Assembly: GCF_040115645.1 (NCBI RefSeq)
Contig: NC_089575.1
Coordinates: 930,001 to 994,000, forward strand
Source of the DNA: Euwallacea fornicatus
Lineage: Eukaryota; Arthropoda; Insecta; Coleoptera; Curculionidae
Direction: 5' to 3'
Length of the DNA: 64,000 bases
Part shown: positions 42,913 through 53,859 of the stretch, in pieces
Layout of the letters: every line of letters starts with the position of its first letter
Position numbering within the stretch: the stretch's first letter is position 1
Notes under the pieces: generated by a model
What the model saw: the letters and a program-made list of their open reading frames with translations, nothing else
Told to the model about the DNA's origin: nothing
The model's database searches: none
Translations under genes and position numbers: made by a program

Positions 42913-43288
42913 TTTTTTTTCCGAGGAGGGGGAATCTTTTTAAGACACCCGGCTTGGTCCTCAGCCAGGTAGTGTGGGATTCGACCGACCATTACGTCGC
43001 CCGCCTACCCACTAAACCCACCTCCCCTCTTCTGCCCCGGGACTTCCTCCCAGCATTCATCAGGGCTTCCTCGGACTAGGTACGGACAAGGTTCCGTGCC
43101 CCACTCTTCTTCCTCTCGTTCTCTTTTACAATCTTGGCCCTCAATATCTTCTCTATCAGGCCCTCAAACGTTATCCACTTGCTCTTACTTTCAACCAGCT
43201 CGTTCCCTATCGTACTTCGGTTTAGGTCGGGTTCCCCCGCCCTTGCCTCAGCGCGATAGCTCTCCCACTCCGGACACATCCACAGCGA
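42913..43288 (-). mobile_element. R1-2: short 3' fragment of an R1-clade retrotransposon
   Basis: The 3' UTR and poly-A (CCTCCTCGG followed by A's on the minus strand) match R1-1. The coding rest (43076-43279) reads CPEWESYRAEARAGEPDLNR and STIGNELVESKSKWITFEGL, like R1-1's last 70 residues. It is flanked on both sides by TTACC-type repeats, so it inserted into the minisatellite. Confidence 0.82.
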
Positions 43289-43455
43289 CCTTACCTCACC
43301 TTACCTTATCTTACCTCACCTTACCTTATCTTACCTCACCTTACCTTATCTTACCTCACCTTACCTTATCTTACCTCACCTTACCTTATCTTACCTCACC
43401 TTACCTTATCTTACCTCACCTTACCTCACCTTACCTTATCTTACCTCACCTTACC
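43289..43455. repeat. 20-bp minisatellite (TTACCTCACCTTACCTTATC), about 8 copies
   Basis: The array is regular, built on a TTACC/TCACC/TTATC pentamer pattern, with one unit disturbed near 43421. A further short stretch of the same pentamers lies at 42892-42912 on the other side of R1-2. It creates a chance leucine/proline/tyrosine-rich open frame. Confidence 0.95.
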
Positions 43456-43659
43456 CCACCCAGCATCCCTGTTCGCTCCACGATCCCGTTTGGAAAAATG
43501 TTCAACCTAAAAAAAAGTGTGAAAGAGGCATTGGCGCGCCCTTGTCCCTTTAGAAAGGTCGTTCAAAACGACCTTTAGAATAACACATTAAAAAATCGGA
43601 ACGATCGGGGCGAAAACCGTTTACGGCATAATTACCAATTTTTTGAATAAATTTGCAAA

Positions 43660-44335
43660 TACTATACCCTTTTACAGAGAAAAGGTATGCTTAAGAAAAG
43701 TGCATACCTCAAACTGTTCTCGAGATATTGGTAAGTGTTCTTTTCGGCACGTATACTATGGGTGCGCTAGCAACAAATTATTGAAGGGACGTCCTTCATA
43801 AAATGCCATGAAAAAAATGTATTTTTATGATATGTGAAATACTCGTCATAGAAGTATTATTTGTGAAATTGTTTTTTTAATTTTTTTTTTAATTTTTTAT
43901 TTAATTAATTTGAATTAAACGGAAACTTACCTAAACTAACTGCAATATTTAAATAATAAAAAGAATAATATGATCACGCTAAATTTTAAAAATGCTTGGT
44001 CACCCATATCAATGCATTTGCTAAGTCTTAAGCGAAAACTTTGCCTCATGCTGAAAACAATTCCGTTTTTATGTCAAATCTTCTTTACCTCTTTAATTTA
44101 AATTAATTAATTATAAAAATTAAAAAAGCGGATTCACAAATGATACTCCTATGACGAGCATTGCACATATCATAAAAATACGTTTTCCCTTTATGTTTTA
44201 AAAACGGAGCCGCTTCAGCAACCTTGTTGCCGACACGCTCATGGCGCATGCGCCGGAACGAGTATTTTCAAATATCTCGAAAACTGTTAGCTATACGCAC
44301 TTTTATTAAGTATCAGTTTTCTTTGTAAAAGCGTC
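43660..44335. mobile_element. FB-5: foldback nested in the right arm of FB-4
   Basis: CCTTTTACAGAGAAAAGGTA (43668) pairs with CTTTGTAAAAGCG (44325), and ATTTTTATGATATGTG (43821) pairs with CACATATCATAAAAAT (44164), so two ~300-bp arms meet around an AT-rich centre. The left arm of FB-4 has nothing at this place. It carries no gene. Confidence 0.7.
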
Positions 44336-44670
44336 CAGACTTTCCAACCTTATACAAAAAATTTGGCTACGAGGTTTGCTTAAAAATTGATGTTAGTTTT
44401 TCCAAATGCGCGTGCGACGTAGGTGGCGCCACTCATACGTTAATTAAAAATAGATTCGTTGCACTCAAAAATCTCCTTGTGCAAAATTTCATCTCAAAAA
44501 CTCGTAAAATGTAAAATTTGTCGCGAAGCTACAAAGTTATTTTTAGTTTGACACTCTGTAGATCGAAAAGAAACAAGTTTTACATAAGACTTGTTTAGCT
44601 TAATAGCATTATTTTTCAACGGTGTCTAACCCCATACCGACTTGTGCCAATGGTTCTGGGACACCCTGTA

Positions 44671-45168
44671 GAGCCTAGCATGACAGATTGAGCATGCATG
44701 CGAATCTTGTGAGGCGCGAACGAGAGGAACACGATATTCTCGCAGTTCTTAGTTGTTACATTCAACGGGAGTCTCCAGCTGTATTGCTCACAGACAAAAG
44801 CATTTGACCCCTATCAAGTCATGTAAATTTATGTGATAGAAATATCACCTTTGAAGGAGGCTCGTTAATTTACATTTTCAACTAAGCAAGGCGGCAAAAT
44901 TCGTTTTCGCACTTAACAGACTTTTTCCTTGCCAGGGGGAGAAGCAATTAGGCGAAGCTAATTAGCCTCAACGTATCAAAAGCAATAAACTTGTTCTTCC
45001 TCCGGAGTGTCAATTTACACCACAAATTGCAGAGTTTGACCTACATAATTTATCTCGGTTATAGGCAAGTCTGGGGAGTAATTATGTTTTCAATTGCCGG
45101 GTAATATACTTAAGATCGACACTGGTGCAGATGGCATTTGTCTAATTCCGTATTAGCCCTATGAACGA

Positions 45169-45203
<35 letters not shown>

Positions 45204-46173
45204 CTTAATCTCGGCAAAGGTGAGTGCCACTTTCCGTAATTAAACTTTCGAAGTTAGTTTAAGCCTGGTGCCACCTGTCGATATTCAGCCTAATTAGTCA
45301 AGATCGAGTTACGCGGCTGCCATCTGGCGGATCACGTATTTAACTGAATCTCTCCCAGACGCTTTTTGTTTAAGTTTTTGAGCGATTTTCCGGAAATTTA
45401 ACTTCATTTAATCGAATATATTCGTGCGAAATTCACAAACTAAAAACATAAGAATATTAATCAATGAACATTTCCATGCCGACGCGAATTTCTCTTAATA
45501 AAAATTTAGTTCGGTAATCGAAATTATAATTGATGAAATTTGAAGAGTCGGTAATAAATAATTTTGCAAGTTTAACTATTTGGAGTTGCACAGGTTTCGT
45601 AAACACTTAAATCTATTTTACATTGCAAAACATCAAAAGTGGCACTTGGTCTTGCATGTGCAAATCTTCCACAATGGTTTTATTGCAATATGAGCTCTTT
45701 TACTCACCGATTCAATTCCTGGAGCGGTATTGAAATACACTGACTGTTCGGACTTCTTGCATGTTGTAAATCATTGCCCATCTCCCGTTGTAAATCACGG
45801 CCAAGGGAAGGAATACCCTTTGTTGGAAAGGAGACACATGGGTCCACGTGTACCTTTTACAAGTGCACAACGGCTAGGAAACATCTGTGCTGGACATGGG
45901 GCGCAGATGACTAAGGATCAGGGAGACAGGCAATGGTGATATACTGCAAGATGGCAGAACACCCTTGGCAAGTGATCAAAACGGGCGCACCTGATATCCC
46001 TCGGGGATTTTTTGTTATCACTGTCTTAGTTGTTATCCTCGTTACTTGTTAAAATAAATACGTTAAAATCCATCACAACTGAGCAGTTAATTCCTAACGC
46101 GTACGTGAACCACGACCTCTATTTATCACTGAGCATTTCGAGATGATATGAGGAGAGTCATCACTATATCCTA
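44671..46173. other. Unassigned region with an A30 run
   Basis: The only clear feature is a run of about 30 A at 45171-45200. It might be a retrotransposon tail, but nothing recognisable precedes it. No coding match was seen. Confidence 0.4.
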
Positions 46174-47567
46174 CACTGACTTTGCAAAAAACCGCAACAC
46201 CAAGAAGAACGCATTGTATATATTTGAAATTTTGGTATGATTTTGGACTTGTAAAGAGAAAAAAATGATAAAAATTTCAAGTATTTTAACGCGATATGAA
46301 GTTTTTCTTTACTTTTTTATCTGTGACGATCGTTCTTTTTGCAAATTTTTTGACAGGCGGATAGCGATAAAGGTACTATCGTTAGTACCGTATTGAATGT
46401 GTGGTAGTGCAAAATGCCTCGTGTACGCCAAAATGCAGTTAACTCCCTTCGAAAGGGGAAGAATTGTTGGTGTGCATGAGGCAGGTTTACCTTGCCGCGA
46501 AATTGCACGTAGATTGGATCGAAACGCATCAACAGTGCTAAGAGCTTGGAGAGATTGGTCTAACGAAGGGTCAGTAAATCGTCATCGTGGTAGTGGCCGT
46601 CCAAGAATAACGCGAAGACCGGCGACTTCGTCGTTCAGCAACGTTTGAAACAATTCCGTCTCTTGGTGCTAACTGGGTAGCCACCCTAAATCGAAGGGTC
46701 TCCCTTAGTACCATGTATCGCAGAATTCGAAGTTTTGGACTAAATTCATATCGTCCTATGCGTCGGCTTCCATTATCACGAAACCACTGGGTGGCCCGGC
46801 TGAAGTGGTCTCGTCTGAGAGTGCAATGGGTGGATGAGTGGAGAAGAATCGTGTTCAGTGATGAGAGCCGATTTTGTCTATGGCGATCTGATGGACGGTT
46901 ACGTGTTAGAAGGCGCAGAGGAGAGCGATTAAATTTGGACTTTTTGGAAAGGCGTCATTCTGGTTTAACGCCAGGTGTCACGGTTTGGGGTGCCATCCAG
47001 TATGGTAGTCGGTCTCCTCTTTTTTTCATTTATGATAGATTAAATGCTCAGAGGTACATTAATAGTGTCTTAGAACCGCTTCTTGTACCATCCATGCACG
47101 ACCATCCTGGAAGCACATTTCAACAGGATAATGCGTGACCACATGTAGCCAACGATACTTTGAGGTATTTGGAAGTTGAAAATTTGGATACTTTGCCTTG
47201 GCCAGCTCGGTCTCCAGATTTGTCTCCAATAGAGCATGCATGGGATATAATGGGTCGGAGACTTCAACGTTTAGCTCGCCCTCCAGAGACCATAGATGAG
47301 CTCCGCGGGCAGGTGCAGATTGCCTGGGATACAATACCACAGGAAGATATTGACAATTTAATTTTAAGCGTGCCACGTCGCTTACGGTAATGTATTAATT
47401 TAAGAGGAGAAGCCACCCATTATTAAATTATTATTAAATTTTTTCAGAATAATTTTCTTTTGATATTTTGATCGTTTCTATCTATTACCCGACCCAACGT
47501 AATGCCAGAATTTCAAACGTGTACGATTCTGTTCTTCTTGGTGTTGCGGTTTTTTTGAAAGTCAGTG
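46174..47567 (+). mobile_element. Tc1-4: nearly intact Tc1-like element
   Basis: The TIRs are about 37 bp: CACTGACTTTGCAAAAAACC at the left and GGTTTTTTTGAAAGTCAGTG at the right, with GCAACACCAAGAAGAAC inward on both. TA lies directly outside both ends (46172-46173 and 47568-47569). The length is 1394 bp. Confidence 0.93.
46397..47390 (+). pseudogene. Tc1-4 transposase with one frameshift and one stop
   Basis: Reading from 46397: QLTPFERGRIVGVHEAGLPC and REIARRLDRNASTVLRAWRD form the first HTH, then RHRGSGRPRIT. A 1-2-base indel near 46608 shifts the frame to REDRRLRRSATFETIP. From 46713 it is open: the second HTH region, VFSDESRFCLWRSDGR (first aspartate), TPGVTVWGAI and FQQDNA. There CGA has become TGA (47137), then PHVANDTLRYL, WPARSPDLSPIEHAWDIMG with the catalytic glutamate, and a normal end at 47390. 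With two lesions only, it is the youngest Tc1 copy in the window. The real ATG is probably the one at 46433 (MQLTPFERG). Confidence 0.92.
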
Positions 47568-50471
47568 TATTATACGTTTATGCGATTTGTTTGTTGTCAG
47601 ATTAGTCACTGACACGCTCTAGTTTAGTATTTTTTCATTTCGTACGAACTTCTTTTGATCAGCAAACGCTTTAATTCGCCCAAAGTAATTGCCGGTGGAC
47701 GAAGGCGTGGACGTTTTTCGTTAACTAAATTCTTATCTTGTGTGGACTAGAAGTTCTATTACATCTGAAATTCGGCCTGGGCCCTGGCCAATAATATCGG
47801 TTTCTGCTTAATAAAATGTTCTTGAAGCTTTGTAATTAGATAATTTATAAAAGAACATCTCCGTAACGTTCGTTAAGTTGGAGGGATTTAAGTCAATGAT
47901 GCATGAAATTGAATTTTCTTCTTGCCGGAATTTTATATTCTGAAAAAGAGCTAACCCTTAAAATGAACCAAAACTAATTTTTTTATATAAAATGAAAGTA
48001 ATAAAAGAGCTTCTTCGTCATTCAGGGGAGTAAAAATCGGCTTATTTTAATCAAGCTTTTCCGCCCCTCTTGCCTTAACCTCCTTCCTGCCGCGGACAAA
48101 TCCTATTACTTAAATCAGCAGCTATTTACGAAGTATTCCCTTTTTCCGGCGCAGGCATTTCTCAATACAAAAGAAACCTTTCAATTTGAATCGAACCTTA
48201 CATTAGGTTTAGTGCGGTTTTTCCTTGTAGGTTTCAGGTTTACCTGATGCTTCAGTGGCTTCAGCGAAATAATTTACCAAACCGGACGATTACAATCGCT
48301 TTTCTGGAACAAGTTAGTTGATAATGAGAACCGCATCGAGGGATCTACGATGAAAAATAAATCATTTATAATTTCGAATTATTTAAATTTTAAATTCTGG
48401 CATCGATAACCGTCGTGCTCTTAAGAGGAAATCCAATAGAGACAGAGTTCTTCAAATCAAATCGGCTTCATTTGATATGGAATCCGAGGTATAAAGAACA
48501 ATTATTCTGAAGTGAGAACTATTAGTCATTTCAAAATCCCAGAGACTATTACCCAGATATAATAAATCTAGGAAAATAATTGGCTATGCTGAGCCGTGCA
48601 CCTTGCAAGATTTCTCTCTGAGGAATACTGTTTGTTAGATGGATAAATGGTCTGAACGCATATCCTGTTTCGTATTAGAATGAGCTTGCTTTAGGTAAAA
48701 CTCTTTACAATCTAAAATCATTGTTTTACCTTGCCTTTGGCATCGAAAGGCATGGGAAAAATCACCTGTTTATGCATCAGGAACATTATAAAAGATGTGT
48801 ATCGATTTAATTATGGAGTCGTTAAAGCTCCATTTAAAAATAACGCGAGGTTTCTCTTACAATGACGAGTGCAGAGTATCAATGGACATTTCCGAGCGGT
48901 ATCGAATTTGCCGCCATCTATCGGCCGCCAATTGGATTATTCCGGAAGTACTTCCATCTACCGGATTGCGCACATAGCTCTCTTACAGTGGTTCGTCAAG
49001 TTTTTTACTTCGGATTCGAGCTTTTACTAATTGTAACCTCCGAGATTAATATTTCCATTCGTGCTCCTCACAAAATTGAATTTCAAGGGTAAAATTTCAT
49101 TTCAAAGCACCGCACATCTCACATGCACAATGAGGGCAAAGATATATAGGATCGGAAGCTTTAAAGACCTTGCTCAATCACAAATATGCTTCTTTTGACT
49201 TGATGAGGCACAAAGCGCTCTCTCCCGACTCCTTTGACCGAAATTTTCGTTTCATTTATTCCACTTTTGAGCCGTTAATGTGCTCTACTCGTCTGATATT
49301 TTAGATAGTAGTAATCGGATTTCGCGGAAGCTTTATATCAAAAATCCACCTTCAGGGCATACAAATTTGATATTCAACAAGGTACTTATGTACCTAATGT
49401 TGGTAACCCCAGACAGTTACGTAAAGCGGATTCGCAAAGGCAAAATAAATGTACAAGTTAAACGTCGGCGTGTTACCCATCAGTTCTCATCTTTAGCTCT
49501 TTTGATTGACGCCCCCACTTCTAAAACTCCCCCTTTTCCATTTTACATTAGAAAATGGGAAAAAGGATAAAGGTATGCCAAACCCCTATGTCGGTTAGAA
49601 GCCAGCTGTGATATATTATTTTCAACAGGGTTGTTCATGCCAGGGGAAAGGAATTACGTCAGTGTTAAAATATGATATAAATCAATCTTTTTTCTGCCAC
49701 TATTTTTTTTTTTTTTAGAGGACGTTTTATGTTCTTTTTATTATCTAGGATGATGTGCAGGAAGGAGAGCTAAAATTGAAGGTGAACGCTCCTCAGTCAC
49801 CGTTTTTTTAAAGGGCAACTGAAGGGAGAAAAGAAATTACTATACCGTCGTTTGCAAAATAGGCATAGACTTGTTCTCGCCTTGTCCTCATTCTTGCAGC
49901 AGCTCAGGTTAGGAGCGATATATTGCAGCCATTTATTCCCTTTCAAAGGTACCAAAAAGCCTGTTCTTTTTAGAAGGATTTGCCGTACGTGTTTCCCCGT
50001 TTCGGTGGACATTCTTGCACATTCAAGCCGTCCGAAATACAAATGGCAAAAGCTTTAGTGGATATAGCGAGAGGCACGCGAGCAATTGCAGTAAGTCAAG
50101 GATAGAAAAGTGTCGAAAAGCGGGTACGAATAAACAAAATCGAACATAAACTTTTGGACAAATCTCGTAGAATTTCAGCTTAAATGTTCGCACAATCGCC
50201 GTCGAGACTCTTTAACTGTCGTTTAACGCTCATTAATCGATAATAACGAAACAATTAAAATTTTCTCGAGAATGGCGAATTAATCGATTCCGATTAAGCT
50301 TAGAGCAAGGCGTTTGAGCCTTAATATTTTATTACTTTCTAGATTCTTCTAAAGGATTTCGAGCCATTTTTGGGCATTTTCAGTGGGGTTCCTTTTGGTA
50401 AAACTCAGTAACGTTAGGAATTGCAATGAATTCGTAGCGTTTTTTTAAGAAAAAAATTTATTGATTTTAAA
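47568..50471. other. Unassigned noncoding region
   Basis: No coding similarity or TIR pair was seen in this 2.9 kb. It may be unique host DNA. Confidence 0.4.
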
Positions 50472-50606
50472 TTAAAATAAAAAAATACATTGATTAAAGT
50501 ATTGCCCATCGCTTTCTACTACTTTTGACCATCTTTCGGGCGGGGCACGAATACCGCGTCGGAAGAACGCGTTGTCTTTACATGAATCCAATAAATAAAT
50601 TTTATA
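50472..50606 (-). pseudogene. Mar-4: mariner transposase C-terminal relic
   Basis: The minus strand reads CKDNAFFRRGIRAPPERWSK and VVESDGQYFN, the conserved mariner C-terminus. Only about 35 codons remain. The right side is cut by a sequence starting ATACCGGGTGATGAAAAAG, which may be the end of another element. Confidence 0.75.
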
Positions 50607-50935
50607 CCGGGTGATGAAAAAGTTAGGCCCTTTTAAAGAGGGTTCATCGAGCGCAGACAACGACCTCTACATTGTGCATCGAAAACGTAAACGGATTCTG
50701 ATTTCTTATCCCCAAAAACCGCCCGATACGACATTTTGTGTAGATAGCAGCATTACCAACCAAGAAATTAATTTTTTTGCTTTTTTTTGTTTTTACTTTG
50801 ACGCCCTGTATTTCGAAAACCGTCCACTTTTGGACTAAGGTAAATTGGGTTAAATCGTCATGTTTTGACCTCAGAAATCTGTGGTAGAATTTTGTACAGA
50901 CCTTTTAGAGACACCCTGTATAACGAATATATATA

Positions 50936-51717
50936 CAGGGTGTTCGATTTATCATGCACATGCGATTTTCTCGAAAACTAAAAATTTAATAAAAAAATGT
51001 TTCAAATAAAGTTTGTTTGGGATAAAGGAGCGCTTCTTTTGACATTTTTTTTTCTTCAAAAAAACTGTCATTTAGAAGGCCTTTTCAAGGTCATTTGCAT
51101 TTTCTCTAATGGAAACCCTAGATTTTTTTGGACAAAAAAGGATACATCACTTCAAAATTCTATTTACTTACGTTCACAGGTTTACATATTGCCTTACAGG
51201 TTTTTTTAAACAAATTGTTTCAATTAAAAAAAAGCATATTCCGACAACCCCAGAAAATATGAAACAACGGATTAGGCAAGCTTCTCGGGAAATTAGTACT
51301 CAAACAATATTATGTGTTCATGAATCGTTTAAAAAACGTATTGTAAAGTGTATTGAAGTTGGTGGAAGAAATTTTCAACATTTATTGGATTAGAAAACTT
51401 TTATGTTCTTGTTCCATGCTTTACTTAATTTTCGATTATTTCTTTGAACAAACTATCTAAAAAAGCGTTGAATCGAAAAATTTTTCAAACAAATGTTTTT
51501 CAGTTTTTAGTGATGTATTCATTTTTGTCAAAAAAATCTAGGGTTTCCATTAGAAAAAATGCGAATGACCTTGAAAATGCCTTCTAAATGACAGTTTTTT
51601 TGAAAAAATAAATGTCAAAAGAAGCGCTCCTTTATCCCAAACAAACTTTATTGGAAACATTTTTTTATTAAATTTTTAGTTTTCGAGAAAATCGTATGTT
51701 CATGATAAATCGAACAC

Positions 51718-51721
<4 letters not shown>
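50936..51721. mobile_element. V-4: deleted DD41D-type element with ~190-bp TIRs
   Basis: The left end CAGGGTGTTCGATTTATCAT and right end ATGATAAATCGAACACTCTG pair, and the inverted match continues for about 190 bp (AAAGGAGCGCTTC, AGAAGGC, GGAAACCCTAG). The centre keeps only the end of a transposase. A TA microsatellite begins at its right border. Confidence 0.88.
51229..51393 (+). pseudogene. V-4 transposase C-terminus
   Basis: The open reading IPTTPENMKQRIRQASREIS, then VHESFKKRIVKCIEVGGRNF and QHLLD with a stop, matches the C-terminal helix of DUF4817-type transposases, which often end in '---GGHFEHLL'. About 55 codons are left. Confidence 0.7.

Positions 51722-51768
<47 letters not shown>
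51722..51768. repeat. (TA)n microsatellite
   Basis: A perfect TA run of about 47 bases directly follows V-4. It produces IYIYIY frames on both strands that are not genes. Confidence 0.95.
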
Positions 51769-51771
<3 letters not shown>

Positions 51772-52008
51772 AAAGCAGGGAGGCGAGCAGATTCCAAAAA
51801 GATATAAATATACAGGGTATTCTATTAAAACAAAAAAATACAACTTGCCATTTTTTGATAGCTTTACGATGCTCGTCCGCTTCATCCGATGGTGGATTCC
51901 GATAATTCACAATAAAAACTAAAACATTTGTCTTAACTATATTTTTCTATTTCCAAAAAATGAAGATTTTAGGACGGAAGAAAAATATAGGGAATAACCC
52001 TGTGCATG

Positions 52009-53123
52009 CAGGGTGTCCAGAAAGGTCACGTCATAAATTCTAGGGGTTATGGGAAAGGCTAAAGTAATGCTAGTTTTTCATATAAAAATTTCCTTGCGGC
52101 CTTCGTTACCAAGTTATTCGCTCTCAGGATGAAAAGTTAAAAAGGTATTTTTGCTGTAACTCTGTATTGTAACTGCAACTTCAAAATGAAAATTTTGCAC
52201 TTTAAATAACTCTTAGTCGTGCTTATATTTATATGTAAACAGATGTTTCATATGTCTTCTTTATACAGGGGAACTTAAAACTTCTCATTTCGACTCGTTT
52301 ATTTTTTTAATGAATTAACGAAATCGGTATTTGTTTCGTAGCTTGATTTATTGATAATTTTCCCACAAACAACGTGTATCATGTATCGTTTTCGAGAAAA
52401 GCGCATTTTATTACCAACATGTACCGCACACGTCAACAATATGAAATCGAAGGGAGTAGCAGTGTATTATAAAGCTGGTATATAGTAGAGCTGAAGTTCA
52501 ACATTCAGTATCATCACCGTGAGTTGTGTTAATAATATCTTGGAGTTTAGCAACGAGGAGCATGCAGATGTGCATCCAATGCTCGGACTTGCAGGAGGTA
52601 ACGCCGTTGAAGCCGCTCTGCAGCTGCCCAACATGCTCATATTGAACATTCTTTATAAATATAGCTGTGATAAACTGTTACTTTATTCGATCTCAAATTG
52701 TCGACAGGAATGGTGCATATTGATAGTAAAATGAGGTTTCTGTCAAAAACGGTAATGGACTTCGATTAAAGCGAGATGTATCTGTTTTTGCAGAAAAAAT
52801 CGTGCAACTAAAAAAATGCTGATTTCGTTAACTCACTAATAAAATTAACGAGTTTCAATGAATAATTTTGACTTCCCCTGTATAAAAATGACATATGACA
52901 CATCTGTTTGCGTGTGAAAACAAGCACGACTGTCAGTTATTGAATCTGTCAAATTTCATTGCCGCCATGAGAGCTGTTTGGAAAAAAGTGCTTTTCCTGT
53001 AACTTTCAATTTCTTACTTTAAGGGCGAACGCGCGATAACGAAGGTCGCTAGGTTTGATTTTACATGAAGTGCTAGCGTTCTCTGCAAACCTTAAAATTT
53101 ACACGACCTTTTCGGACACTCTG
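52009..53123. mobile_element. V-5: deleted DD41D-type element
   Basis: CAGGGTGTCCAGAAAGGTCA at the left pairs with GACCTTTTCGGACACTCTG at the right. Inner blocks GCGGCCTTCGTTACC and CGATAACGAAGGTCGC also pair, giving TIRs of about 130 bp. Inside, near 52537-52640, lies a short N-terminal transposase remnant. Confidence 0.75.
52537..52640 (+). pseudogene. V-5 transposase N-terminal HTH remnant
   Basis: The reading FSNEEHADVHPMLGLAGGNA, then VEAALQLPN, resembles the 'YTNEE-ADM---YG---GNA-AA' start of DUF4817-type transposases. Only about 30 codons remain. Confidence 0.5.
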
Positions 53124-53859
53124 TATATTCCTATACGTTCTTTTTATCGGCTTTTCAGAGGTACGGGATACTTGTAGGCGCGTTCCTAGTGAATGAAAAA
53201 TATTGACATTTGTGATCAGTAGACTCGAAGCGCTCTGTTCGCCTCTACGTCTCCAAAATTTATTAATTTGTCAACAACTTTAACGAATAATGTGAGCCTG
53301 GAGAATAATATATTTTCACCACGAAGCAATAAAATCAGATATATTAAAAGCGTGGCTGAAACATAAATTGCCCCATTGTTGACCTTGAGTTAGGGGAAAT
53401 GTCAATGAGTTTTTTATTGAGTAGAAAGGGCTGAGCTGAATGTTAATGGTGGATAATGCTGAGGGCAAAAAGAGCTGTAAAACTGCCGATCCAAAGAGTG
53501 ACGATAGACCTTTTCCATGTTTGGGAAATCACTTGTGTTCGTGTTGTTTGGTTGCCATCACGCAACACTAAAAGTTTTATACGGGGTGGGCCGATAAAAA
53601 CGAAACAAGGCCGATTCGTCATATTTGCCACTAACAAAACAAAAAAAAAATCGCTGAGACCCGTCGATTTTTATTTCTAGGGGGAATTTTTTGCGACCAT
53701 TGTCAACCTTGCCACTTTCGACCCCTTGGCGAGGGAAGGTGCAACCCTTAAACCTTAAAAGGGATCGGGGGTCAAGTGATGCCTCATTTTAAAGATAATC
53801 GGATTCTCTTTTCAACGCTCGATCAATTTTTTGGAATTTGATGCAGTCATTTTCGAGAA
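53124..53859. other. Unassigned region with an M-1-like end
   Basis: At 53578 TATACGGGGTGGGCCGATAA then AAACGAAACAAGGCCG resembles the M-1 terminal repeat, but no opposite end was found. The rest is not recognised. Confidence 0.35.

Larger units (their letters stand above)
41653..44670. mobile_element. FB-4: 3-kb foldback element
   Basis: The left arm (41653-42541) and right arm (43450-44670) are inverted copies. The ends are GAGGTGTCCCAGACAAATTG and the complement of ACAGGGTGTCCCAGAACCAT. Inner blocks are AAAAATAATGCT, TTTTTGAGATGAAATTT, GTAAACGGTTTTCGC, AAAGGGACAAGGGCGCGCC and CAAACGGGATCGTGGAGCGA, all with complements in order. The right arm is longer because FB-5 lies in it. The loop (42542-43449) holds R1-2 and a minisatellite. 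No transposase was seen. Confidence 0.82.

Noticed and set aside
42892..43455. Telomeric repeat array next to the R1-clade tail
   Set aside because: The unit TTACC/TCACC is not a permutation of the insect telomere repeat TTAGG or its complement.
43096..43578. 160-aa open frame rich in LPHLTLSYLTLPYL
   Set aside because: It is the translation of the 20-bp minisatellite.
50607..50920. Possible short TIR element between Mar-4 and V-4
   Set aside because: The ends (ATACCGGGTGATG and AGACACCCTGTATA) match only over about 9 bases, too little to define an element.
51668..51910. IYIYIY-containing frames on both strands
   Set aside because: They come from the TA microsatellite.
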